Below are positions 6,352 to 13,232 of a stretch of DNA of 17,233 bases, piece by piece. Where the stretch lies: NCBI GenBank assembly GCA_910579115.1, contig CAJTSO010000043.1, forward strand, positions 1 to 17,233, written 5' to 3'. The notes below the pieces were generated by a model. The model searched no databases. It was not told the origin of the DNA and saw only the letters and a program-made list of their open reading frames with translations. Source of the stretch: an uncultured Selenomonadaceae bacterium (GTDB lineage Bacteria > Bacillota > Negativicutes > Selenomonadales > Selenomonadaceae). Position numbers and translations under genes: made by a program. Each line of letters begins with the position of its first letter. The first letter of the stretch is position 1.

Positions 6352-8460
6352 ATGGCAGTAGATATTCTTCTGGAAATCGGCACGGAGGAGCTTCCGGCTC
6401 ACGCGGTGCCCAAGCTCTACCGGGCCCTGCGGGACAAGGCCGCCGCCCGCCTTGAGGAGCTGGGCCTTTCCCACGGTACCATCCACGCCATGGGCACTCC
6501 CCGCCGCCTGACCCTGTTTGTGGATGATGTGGCGGAGCGCCAGCCGGACAAAACCATGGAGCGCCGGGGCCCGGCCATCGCCATGGCCTTTGACGCTGAC
6601 GGCAATCCCACCAGGGCGGTCATGGGCTTTGCCAAAGGAGCCGGAACGACCCCGGAAAAACTCATCAGGCGGGACGGCTACGTTTATGCGGAGATCCATA
6701 CTGCCGGCAAGGAGACGAAGGAGCTGCTGACCACTCTCTTTCCGGAGCTGATCACCACCCTGCCGCTGCCCAATGCCATGCGCTGGCGTGACCTGGACTT
6801 TAAGTTCCTCCGCCCCATTCGCTGGATCGTCGCCCTCTGCGGAAGGGAAGTCGTGCCCTTTGAGGTGGCTCAGGTGGAGTCCGGCCGAACCTCCCGGGGG
6901 CACCGGGTCCTGTCCAATGGGGAAGGGGAGGCTTTCGACCCGGCGGGCCAACCATTTGACATCCGGGAGCCGAAATCTTACATGGAGCAGTGCGAAGAAA
7001 TGAAGGTCATCGCCTGCCCGGTACGCCGCCAGAAAATGATCCGGGAGGAAATCAACCGGGTGGCCGCCTATTGTGTGGATGCCAACGGAAAGCCGGGGAA
7101 GGCCCAGATCGAAGCGGGCCTCCTGGAGGAGGTGACCTTCCTGGTTGAATGGCCCACCGCTCTCTTTGGGCGCATTGATGAAAAGTATATGGCCCTGCCC
7201 CGGGAGGCAATCGTTACTCCCATGCGGGACCACCAGCGTTACTTCCCGGTGGTGGCGGAGGACGGCTGGCTGCTTCCCTACTTTATCACCGTGCGCTCCG
7301 GCGGCGACCGGTCCATCGATGTGGTGTCCCACGGCAATGAACGGGTCCTCCGGGCCCGTCTGGCTGACGCGGAGTTCTTCTTCAAGGAGGACAGGGAAAA
7401 GAAGCTGGAGGACTATGTGGAGAAGCTGAAGACCCTGAATTTCCAAAAGGGTCTCGGTACTATGTACGATAAATCCCTTCGGCTGGAGAAGCTGGCAGCG
7501 GCGGTGGCCCAAGTCTGGGAAGCCGGCGAAAAAGAAAAGGCGGCAGCCTGCCGGGCCGCTAAGCTGGCCAAGGCAGACCTGGTCACCGCTATGGTGGTTG
7601 AGTTTACCGAGCTGGAAGGGACAATCGGCCGCAGCTATGCGCTCCTTGATGGAGAGGACACGGCGGTGGCGGAGGCCATCGACGAGCATTACCGGCCCCG
7701 TCAGGCCGGCGGCCAGCTGCCGGAAACCGCCGTGGGGGCCATCGTCAGCATTGCAGACAAGATCGATACCATTGTGGGAACCTTTAGTCTGGGCCTCATC
7801 CCCACCGGCTCGGAGGATCCCTTTGCCCTCCGCCGTCAGGCCCTGGGGCTCGTCCAGACAATCGTGGCCAATAAAAAGCGGCTGAAGCTGAACCCTCTCG
7901 TTAAGGAAGCCGCTGCGCTCTACGGATTGGACGGAGAAAAGACAGCGGCGGTGGAAAAGTCTTTCGCTGATTTCATCCGCCTTCGGCTGGAAAAGGTTCT
8001 GGCGGACAATGGCACCCGCTATGATATTGCGGCAGCCGCCATCGATACCGATGACTGCACGGCCACTGTCCTTCGGGCCGCCGCCCTTACCGATGCCATC
8101 AACCGCCGTCCGGAGGAGATCGCCAAGCTGGCCGAGGCCCTGGGCAGGGTGGCAAATCTTTCCGCCAAGGCGGGGGATGCGGGCGTTCCTGACCGGGATC
8201 TCTACGAGGTACAGGAGGAGGAAAATCTTCATGATACCTATGAGGCCGTATCCACCGGAGTGGCGGTGGCCCTCATGAACAGCAGCTACAAAAGGGCCAT
8301 CGAGGAATTGGCTCCCCTGGCTCCGGCGATTGCCGATTATCTGGATGCAGTTATGGTCATGACGGAAGATGCGGCCGTCCGGGGCAACCGCCTGGCTCTG
8401 CTTTCCGCCATTACCGGCCTTGCCCGCCGGGTGGCTGACTGGGGACAGCTGGTGCTGTAA
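6352..8460 (+). CDS. glyS: Glycyl-tRNA synthetase beta subunit
   Basis: The 702-residue protein opens with LLEIGTEELPA, the usual GlyS N-terminus. It contains an HD-like central region (around VVEFTELEGTIGRSYA and IDEHYRPRQAGG), and a DALR-type anticodon-binding C-terminal domain with many helices. Length agrees with the family (about 690-700 aa). It supplies tRNA recognition and binding to the GlyQ catalytic subunit. The ATG is one base after the glyQ stop, and its ribosome site would lie inside the glyQ end, which suggests coupled translation and balanced subunits. A strong terminator follows 17 bp after the stop. The opposite strand has long open frames only because of the GC-biased codons of this gene. 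Confidence 0.98.
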   Translation: MAVDILLEIGTEELPAHAVPKLYRALRDKAAARLEELGLSHGTIHAMGTPRRLTLFVDDVAERQPDKTMERRGPAIAMAFDADGNPTRAVMGFAKGAGTTPEKLIRRDGYVYAEIHTAGKETKELLTTLFPELITTLPLPNAMRWRDLDFKFLRPIRWIVALCGREVVPFEVAQVESGRTSRGHRVLSNGEGEAFDPAGQPFDIREPKSYMEQCEEMKVIACPVRRQKMIREEINRVAAYCVDANGKPGKAQIEAGLLEEVTFLVEWPTALFGRIDEKYMALPREAIVTPMRDHQRYFPVVAEDGWLLPYFITVRSGGDRSIDVVSHGNERVLRARLADAEFFFKEDREKKLEDYVEKLKTLNFQKGLGTMYDKSLRLEKLAAAVAQVWEAGEKEKAAACRAAKLAKADLVTAMVVEFTELEGTIGRSYALLDGEDTAVAEAIDEHYRPRQAGGQLPETAVGAIVSIADKIDTIVGTFSLGLIPTGSEDPFALRRQALGLVQTIVANKKRLKLNPLVKEAAALYGLDGEKTAAVEKSFADFIRLRLEKVLADNGTRYDIAAAAIDTDDCTATVLRAAALTDAINRRPEEIAKLAEALGRVANLSAKAGDAGVPDRDLYEVQEEENLHDTYEAVSTGVAVALMNSSYKRAIEELAPLAPAIADYLDAVMVMTEDAAVRGNRLALLSAITGLARRVADWGQLVL

Positions 8461-8477
8461 TTTGGAATAGAAAATAA

Positions 8478-8522
8478 ATGAGGACATTTTCCTGTTCGGC
8501 GGGGAAATGTCCTCATTTTTTG
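8478..8522 (+). terminator. Intrinsic terminator of glyQS
   Basis: A 14-bp stem (ATGAGGACATTTTCC / GGAAATGTCCTCAT, one bulged T) is followed by six T. It closes the glyQS operon. Confidence 0.9.
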
Positions 8523-8526
8523 CATG

Positions 8527-8553
8527 AAAAAAGAGGCGGGCGGCCGCCTCTTT
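8527..8553 (-). terminator. Intrinsic terminator of the exported-protein gene
   Basis: A perfect 10-bp inverted repeat (AAAGAGGCGG / CCGCCTCTTT, loop of 4) lies 8 bp after the minus-strand stop codon. Read on the minus strand it is followed by a six-T tract. It sits back to back with the glyS terminator, so both convergent operons end within 75 bp. Confidence 0.85.
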
Positions 8554-8560
8554 GGTTTTA

Positions 8561-9235
8561 TCAATCGGTAGTTACTGGACGCTTCTTTGCCTTTTCGATT
8601 GCCTTTCGCTGTTTGTCTTCTGCCTTTTTTGTGGCAACCAGCTTCTTCTGGTCTGCTTCCGTAAGGGAGCCTTTCGTATTGGCGATGAGCTTATCGGGAT
8701 TATCTTGAGCGTATTGGAGAATGCTTTCAAAGAACCGGCGCTCCAAAGACTGTTCGCTGAGTTTATCCAGCTCGATGACCCGGCCCGACGGCTCATCGTA
8801 GAGGTGGCCGAACGTCTCGGTAAGCAGGATAGAATCCCTTATGGTAACCGTCCGCTTTTCACAGTCAATGGTGACATTGTTGGCTTCGGCGGCCAGCAAG
8901 TCATCCAAACCCTCCCATTTCTGCCGATGCCAGCGGCGCTTGGCGATAATGTCAGCTATCTGAATGCAGTCATAGGTGCGCAGGATGGGAATCCTCAGCA
9001 AATTCACGTCAACGGTACCGTCGCTGTTTGTCTGGTAGCAGATATATTTCTTGTTGAAATAATAGCTGGTACGGGGGCTGGCCTGGATCCATTCGTAGGT
9101 ATCCATTGGAACCTTGGGGGACTTGGGGGTAATAGGATTTGCTCCCCCTTGAGCCGGAAACGCGCCAAACGTAAAACACGCCGCCAGAGAAAAAACAGCG
9201 GCATATTTTCCAAGGGAGTGAGATAAATTGCACAT
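8561..9235 (-). CDS. Exported protein of unknown function
   Basis: I do not recognise this 224-residue product. From ATG 9235 it starts with a basic stretch, a hydrophobic segment (YAAVFSLAACFTFGAF) and a likely signal-peptidase site after FPAQGGA, so it is probably secreted or periplasmic. The mature part has aromatic-rich strands (SPRTSYYFNKKYICYQ), a basic IAKRRWHRQKW segment, and a strongly Lys/Glu-rich C-terminal helix over roughly the last 40 residues. Only a few cysteines are present and no catalytic motif is evident. A longer frame begins at 9286, but AAAGGAG sits about 8 nt before the chosen ATG and the signal peptide fits it. Possible promoter elements are TTGGCT and TATATT with 16 bp spacing upstream (about 9252-9279). 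It is a single-gene unit with its own terminator. Confidence 0.75.
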   Translation of the reverse strand: MCNLSHSLGKYAAVFSLAACFTFGAFPAQGGANPITPKSPKVPMDTYEWIQASPRTSYYFNKKYICYQTNSDGTVDVNLLRIPILRTYDCIQIADIIAKRRWHRQKWEGLDDLLAAEANNVTIDCEKRTVTIRDSILLTETFGHLYDEPSGRVIELDKLSEQSLERRFFESILQYAQDNPDKLIANTKGSLTEADQKKLVATKKAEDKQRKAIEKAKKRPVTTD

Positions 9236-9307
9236 AACCAGTTCTCCTTTTCCTGGAAAATATACCGTATCTGTCTGTAAAGCCAATGAAAACAGTTTTG
9301 CCGCCGT

Positions 9308-10240
9308 TTATTCTTCGGCAGGGACGATCTTGTCCAGCTCGTAGGGCGTCTCCTGATATACGTAGTAGTTCAGCCAGTTGGCAAAGAGAAGATTGGCCAC
9401 GGAACGCCAGCGGACCAGGGGCATCAGGCTGGGATCATCCTGAGGGTAATAATTGGCCGGAATATTTATTGGAAGCCCGGCCGCTACATCCCGGTCGTAT
9501 TCGGATTTCAGGGTGAGAGGGTCATACTCCGCATGGCCGGTGATAAAGAACTGACGGCGCTTCAGATTGGCCACGCAGTAGACTCCGGCCGGAGCCTCCG
9601 CCTCCGCCATAATGGTGAGGGCCGGCGCATTTTCAATATCCTCCCGGCGGATTTCCGTGTGGCGGGAGTGGGGGACAAAGAACTCATCGTCAAATCCCCG
9701 GAAAAGCATTTCATGTTCAACGCAAAGGTGATGGCGAAATACGCCGAATACCTTTGCGGTCACGTCATGCTTTGGAATTCCGTAATGGTAGTAAAGGCCA
9801 GCCTGGGCTCCCCAGCAGATATGGAAGGTGGAGAAGACATTGGTCTTTGACCACTCCATGATCTCCGCTATCTCCGGCCAGTAGGCAACCTTCTCAAAGG
9901 GAATTTGTTCTACCGGCGCCCCGGTGATGATGAGACCATCGTATTTCTTGTGGCGGACGTCGGCAAAGGTACCGTAAAACTCGGTAAGGTGGTCAACCGA
10001 TACGTGCCGTGGATTGTAAGTCTCAGTGTAAATGAAATCCACCTCCACCTGAAGGGGCGTGTTGCCCAGCAGGCGGAGAAGCTGGGTCTCGGTTGCGATT
10101 TTTGTGGGCATCAGGTTCAGGATGAGGAGCTTCAGGGGGCGGATGTCCTGACTGTAGGCGCGGCTGGCATCCATGAAGAAGATGTGCTCGTTGCTGAGGG
10201 TTGCCGCCGCGGGAAGATTATTTGGGATCTTTATTGGCAT
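9308..10240 (-). CDS. metA: Homoserine O-acetyltransferase, MetA type
   Basis: The 310-residue protein is a full-length MetA. The catalytic cysteine is C142 in HICWGAQAGLYYHYG, and the His/Glu partners lie in ITGHAEYD (H236, E238). Residue 111 is glutamate, in GAPVEQIPFE. In studied MetA enzymes glutamate at this site goes with acetyl-CoA use and glycine with succinyl-CoA, so acetyl transfer is predicted despite the common 'succinyltransferase' label. It activates homoserine for methionine synthesis in the cytosol. The ribosome site GGAGA is 8 nt before the ATG. It follows pncB on the same strand with only a possible 25-codon frame between, so it is probably co-transcribed. I see no S-box or methionine T-box in front of it and no clear terminator after it. 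Confidence 0.95.
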   Translation of the reverse strand: MPIKIPNNLPAAATLSNEHIFFMDASRAYSQDIRPLKLLILNLMPTKIATETQLLRLLGNTPLQVEVDFIYTETYNPRHVSVDHLTEFYGTFADVRHKKYDGLIITGAPVEQIPFEKVAYWPEIAEIMEWSKTNVFSTFHICWGAQAGLYYHYGIPKHDVTAKVFGVFRHHLCVEHEMLFRGFDDEFFVPHSRHTEIRREDIENAPALTIMAEAEAPAGVYCVANLKRRQFFITGHAEYDPLTLKSEYDRDVAAGLPINIPANYYPQDDPSLMPLVRWRSVANLLFANWLNYYVYQETPYELDKIVPAEE

Positions 10241-10263
10241 TATCTGTTCTCCAGGCAGTTTGA

Positions 10264-10341
10264 TTATCGGGTGAATATCCTGTTGCCGAAAGCGTAGGCG
10301 ATCATGCCGCCGAACAGCAGGAGGACGATAAAGTCACCCAT
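10264..10341 (-). CDS. Possible 25-residue single-pass membrane peptide
   Basis: A small frame begins two bases after the pncB stop and ends 23 bp before metA. Its translation is MGDFIVLLLFGGMIAYAFG followed by NRIFTR. That is one hydrophobic segment with a basic C-terminal tail, the usual look of a bacterial small membrane protein. The ribosome site is weak (GAGG inside the end of pncB, about 13 nt upstream), so it may be translated by re-initiation. Without homologues this could be chance, but such a short gap filled by a TM-like frame is suggestive. Confidence 0.4.
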   Translation of the reverse strand: MGDFIVLLLFGGMIAYAFGNRIFTR

Positions 10342-10343
10342 GA

Positions 10344-11399
10344 TTATTCCACATCCTCGAGGCGGGAATTGTCCGCATATCGGCGGCCGGCTTTGGCGCA
10401 GGGCTTACCGTTGAGAAGCACCACGTCAGAGGTGAAATCAGTGTTGCCGCTGTAAATATAGCTGCCTACCGCATAGACATCTACCGGGACACGGGCCGTT
10501 TCAAAGCTCTTGATACGCTCCGGGGTGAAACCGCCGGAAACGACGATTTTAACCTTGGTAAAGCCCTCCGCATCGAGGGCGGTGCGGACATTGTGAACCA
10601 GCTGGGCGTTTACGCCGGTAGGCTGGAAGTGACCCATCTGTTCCGTAAGCGACTTGTCGACCATGGTGCCGGAGGTATCGAGACGGACGCCGGCCAGCTT
10701 GTCGCCCAAAGCGTGGGCCACCTTGAGGCTGGTGCCGACGCAATCATTATCGAAGTCAACGAGAGCAATGCGGGCAACCTTGGCGGGCATATATTTGTCA
10801 AAGAGCCGGGCGGCCTTTACGCTGTCCCCCCCAAGGGAGGCAATGAGAGCGTGAGGGATAGTACCGGCCGCTTCAACGCCCCAGACTTTGGCGTTGGCGG
10901 GGGTGGAAATGCCGGCCATGCCGCCGATCTTCGCGGCGTAGCCGTCGCTTTCCTGAACGAGGTAGTGGTCGAAGCGGGCCGGGAAGAAAAGCACCGGCTT
11001 GTCACCGGCTGCCTTTACACAGCGTCGGCAGTTGGTAGCCACCTTCGTCTGCCGGGCAAGGATGCCGAGATAGACGGTTTCCAAATGGGCGAAATCCGCC
11101 GGATTCCCCTCAATGGTCATGATGGTTTCCCAGGGCTCCACCTCGTCGCCGTCGTGAAGGGCGCGGATCTTGATGGACTCGGGATTATGCGAGCAGCGCT
11201 TTATCAGGGCGATGGCTTCGTCCACACCGCAGAGAACGGCGTAATCCCGCTGGAAGATTTGCAGGGTCACCCGGTCGGTGCAGTTTTCTTTACGGAGTAT
11301 TTCCTGCTCCCGCATGAAATAAATATCGGAGTAGTAGCCGCTCATCATTTTTTCCATGGGGAAGTCAAAGCTCATAGGGTCAAGTCTTTTGGCAGTCAT
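10344..11399 (-). CDS. pncB: Nicotinate phosphoribosyltransferase family protein
   Basis: The 351-residue protein belongs to the type II phosphoribosyltransferase family that includes nicotinate phosphoribosyltransferase. Visible features are an N-terminal SGYYSDIYF segment, a central KIGGMAGISTPANAKVWG block with GTIPHALIASLGGD, the LVDFDNDCVGTSLKVA and RLDTSG strands of the barrel, and VSGGFTPERIKSFE, typical of the phosphate-binding end. It should convert nicotinate plus PRPP to nicotinate mononucleotide, with ATP, for NAD salvage. AGGAGG lies about 8 nt before the ATG. It is shorter than the classical 400-residue PncB and resembles the shorter subgroup common in Firmicutes. It heads a unit with metA. 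Confusion with quinolinate phosphoribosyltransferase is possible but the length and SGYYSD start argue against it. Confidence 0.85.
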   Translation of the reverse strand: MTAKRLDPMSFDFPMEKMMSGYYSDIYFMREQEILRKENCTDRVTLQIFQRDYAVLCGVDEAIALIKRCSHNPESIKIRALHDGDEVEPWETIMTIEGNPADFAHLETVYLGILARQTKVATNCRRCVKAAGDKPVLFFPARFDHYLVQESDGYAAKIGGMAGISTPANAKVWGVEAAGTIPHALIASLGGDSVKAARLFDKYMPAKVARIALVDFDNDCVGTSLKVAHALGDKLAGVRLDTSGTMVDKSLTEQMGHFQPTGVNAQLVHNVRTALDAEGFTKVKIVVSGGFTPERIKSFETARVPVDVYAVGSYIYSGNTDFTSDVVLLNGKPCAKAGRRYADNSRLEDVE

Positions 11400-11467
11400 T
11401 GTGAAGACCTCCTGTATTCCTGGTAATATACGTCTGGCAAAATATTTTCAAAAGATGATAATTTCTT

Positions 11468-11496
11468 ATGATAGCATATACTTGCGGCAGGGTAAA
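11468..11496 (-). promoter_or_regulatory. Extended -10 promoter of pncB-metA
   Basis: On the minus strand TTTACC (11491-11496) and TATCAT (11468-11473) are separated by 17 bp, and TG precedes the -10 by one base. Transcription would start near 11461, about 60 nt before pncB. Confidence 0.6.
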
Positions 11497-11535
11497 GGAA
11501 AATCGCGGGCGCATCGGCAAAAAGGGACTGCCGTC

Positions 11536-12507
11536 TTAACCTTGCTTCAGAAGGTGCGGGAGTTCATATAAAAAGTGCGTGATGGCCAGTATATCAGCAC
11601 TGCCGCCGGGACTGATCCAGCGATTGATAAAATCGCGGTCAAGCGCTTCAATAGCCGCTTTTCCTTCGTCAGTCCGCATACCGCCGAGCGTCAGGGTTTG
11701 GGCGGCGGCACGTTGCGCGTAACATAGGGTCGACAAGTCGTGACGGCCCAGGATATTTGTATCGTCCATCTTTGCGATGAGGTGCAGGAGCGTTTCAACG
11801 AGGGCGTCGTTTGTCGGCATATTTATTGCTCGGCAGGCACGATAAGCCGGCAAGCCAATCCTGAGGACGCTTGGAAATCCGGCGGCAGTTTCGCCGGAGA
11901 CACCCAGCAAGCCATAGCGCACATAAACTTCTTCGCCGCGCGTAACGGGCGACGTATTTTGACGGCGCGTTTGCAGCCGCGCGTTTCGAGCGCTGACGGC
12001 AGTCGGCGACGTGTCAATTTCTTCCGTGTTACCGCTATTTAACGCACTGTATTCCATGCCGTATTTCTTCAGAAAAAAATGCCGCCCGTACATCGCAGCT
12101 GTCTCTGTGACCGCCTCCGGCGCGAGAGTGTTTTGGCGCGCCACGAAAGCGGCTGCACAGGCAACGAGACCGAGGCTGAAGATCATGCCCTTGTGGGTAT
12201 TGACGCCGCGCGTTGCGCGAAACATGCGCCTCTCGCCGTCAATGCCCAGCTTCATCAGCGCGTGCAGGACCGAAAGCGGATCTCTTGAAGCGGAGCCAGC
12301 CTTCCAGCCCGTCTCAGCTGCCGAATCAAAAAATTGGCGCAGCGAAGAGGCAGAAGTCATGAAAGTAAAAAAATCCATGTCGAGATGGGCGCCGCAATTT
12401 GAACGGTCCACAAGTCCTGGCTTCGGTGTTGCCGATACCTCGTACAGCATGGATGTCAAGGCGAGCTCGCCGATGCGTTGCCAAAGTTCGTCATGGAGCA
12501 ATTTCAT
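11536..12507 (-). CDS. mdcB: Triphosphoribosyl-dephospho-CoA synthase (malonate decarboxylase type)
   Basis: From ATG 12507, which has AGGAGGT 6 nt upstream, the product has 323 residues. CitG/MdcB family motifs are clear: ATPKPGLVDR near 26-35, GVNTHKGMIFSLG near 101-113, YGLLGVSGETAAGFPSV near 198-214, DDTNILGRHDL near 248-258 and GGSADILAITHFL near 301-313. The enzyme makes 2'-(5''-triphosphoribosyl)-3'-dephospho-CoA, precursor of the prosthetic group on the acyl carrier protein of malonate (or citrate) lyase-type complexes. Divergent malonate genes favour MdcB/MadG. A polar Ser/Thr/Arg-rich segment at about 158-192 interrupts the usual fold before GEEVYVRYG and looks like an insertion. 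A frame extending to 12720 is rejected because it runs through the promoter region. Confidence 0.9.
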   Translation of the reverse strand: MKLLHDELWQRIGELALTSMLYEVSATPKPGLVDRSNCGAHLDMDFFTFMTSASSLRQFFDSAAETGWKAGSASRDPLSVLHALMKLGIDGERRMFRATRGVNTHKGMIFSLGLVACAAAFVARQNTLAPEAVTETAAMYGRHFFLKKYGMEYSALNSGNTEEIDTSPTAVSARNARLQTRRQNTSPVTRGEEVYVRYGLLGVSGETAAGFPSVLRIGLPAYRACRAINMPTNDALVETLLHLIAKMDDTNILGRHDLSTLCYAQRAAAQTLTLGGMRTDEGKAAIEALDRDFINRWISPGGSADILAITHFLYELPHLLKQG

Positions 12508-12589
12508 GAGATTACCTCCTGTTTTCGCTATTTCGCCTGTACACTTCTTCAGAATGTGAAAAATATTGGCGGGAGTTTTGATTCGTGAC

Positions 12590-12619
12590 ATTTTATCACC
12601 GCATTGCTTGCAATGGCAA
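12590..12619 (-). promoter_or_regulatory. Probable mdcB promoter with inverted repeat
   Basis: On the minus strand TTGCCA (12614-12619) and TAAAAT (12590-12595) are 18 bp apart. A perfect CATTGC-N2-GCAATG inverted repeat (12602-12615) overlaps the -35 edge and spacer, a likely operator position. Confidence 0.55.
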
Positions 12620-12661
12620 TCAGGATACTTAAAAAATATGCGGAAATTTTTAACGGAAGGA

Positions 12662-12674
12662 TTTGCCCGGCAAA
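12662..12674. repeat. Inverted repeat between divergent promoters
   Basis: TTTGCC-C-GGCAAA is a perfect 6-bp inverted repeat midway between the mdcB and mad promoters. It could be a protein-binding site. No family is assigned. Confidence 0.35.
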
Positions 12675-12713
12675 CATCTCCTGCGGGCGTTATGGAAAAA
12701 CTCAAAAATTTTC

Positions 12714-12742
12714 TTGACACATTTTATAATGTGTGGTATATA
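12714..12742 (+). promoter_or_regulatory. SigA promoter of the malonate operon with palindromic operator
   Basis: TTGACA (12714-12719) and TATATA (12737-12742) are 17 bp apart. The spacer and -35 edge carry a perfect ACACATT-N4-AATGTGT inverted repeat (12717-12734), an ideal place for a repressor to block polymerase. GntR-family regulators control malonate operons elsewhere, but the palindrome alone does not name the regulator. Confidence 0.75.
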
Positions 12743-12748
12743 AAATCC

Positions 12749-13088
12749 ATAAAGAGAGTTCGTGAGTACGAGAGTATTTGGTAATTTAGTACGCGATACA
12801 CAAGTGAATGAGAACAACTTCATAGCCGTTGGATGAGCAGACATTCAAGCGATCTTCCTTTCCTTGTCGTTGCAGCGCCGGTTGGCATGGCGACGGGGTG
12901 ACTCAGGGAACATAGAGATAGAGAGTATGAGTTCTATTTCTTTGTTCCCTTTTTTGTTTGCAAAAAACGGCTGACGCCCTGTCTTGCACGCGGTATTCCG
13001 GAGACTGCTGGCGGCATGGCGGAACCGATGCCAGTAATGATTAGTTACGTTTTAATTTACCTGAATTGCCTGAAAGGAGTATCTCATA
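12749..13088 (+). ncRNA. Long 5' leader of the malonate operon
   Basis: No gene is seen in these 340 nt. They run from the predicted transcription start to the first gene, whose ribosome site AAAGGAG is at 13074-13080. The first 150 nt can form TGAATG/CATTCA and GTCG...CGAC stems, then comes a strong intrinsic terminator, then about 130 nt without obvious promoter elements. NAG trinucleotides cluster near the terminator (CAG, TAG, TAG, GAG at 12904-12925). An attenuated leader is the simplest reading, and a separate small RNA of about 205 nt is the alternative. I recognise no known riboswitch core. Confidence 0.55.
12906..12955 (+). terminator. Intrinsic terminator inside the malonate-operon leader
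   Basis: GGGAACA pairs with TGTTCCC (12906-12912 with 12943-12949). After one mismatch a further nine pairs follow (12914-12922 with 12033-type arm at 12933-12941), the loop is 10 nt, and six T follow (12950-12955). It lies about 135 nt before the first gene, so transcription of the operon must pass it. Confidence 0.8.
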
Positions 13089-13232
13089 ATGAGCATCGAG
13101 GTTTATGCGGCGCTGTCGTACCTCTTTACAGCCGCGATTTCTCTGTTTTTGATGGGCGCCATTGTTGCGCTTAACAAGCTTATGCCGAAGAGCGATCCCT
13201 ATGCGGAAGAAAATGAAGAGGGGGTGGCATAA
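13089..13232 (+). CDS. Small single-pass membrane protein, putative decarboxylase gamma-like subunit
   Basis: A 47-residue protein with AAAGGAG 8 nt upstream of its ATG. Its stop overlaps the madB start (TAATG), a sign of translational coupling. The N-terminal half is one transmembrane helix (about residues 6-28, ending in NKLMPK), and the C-terminus is acidic (YAEENEEGVA). Na+-translocating decarboxylases pair a large beta subunit with a small single-helix subunit (OadG, or the small MmdD/MmdE chains of Veillonella), and this protein has that architecture and gene position. The function is inferred from position and topology, since I see no diagnostic motif. It is much shorter than typical OadG and might be an assembly or stability subunit. 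Confidence 0.75.
   Translation: MSIEVYAALSYLFTAAISLFLMGAIVALNKLMPKSDPYAEENEEGVA

Noticed and set aside
6214..8487. 757-codon open frame antisense to glyS
   Set aside because: It mirrors a clear glyS/glyQ coding region, has no ribosome site, and its translation is Gly/His/Pro-rich without family resemblance. It arises from the GC-biased codons of the real gene.
12508..12720. N-terminal extension of mdcB to 12720
   Set aside because: It overlaps promoter elements. AGGAGGT directly before ATG 12507 and the family start support the shorter form.
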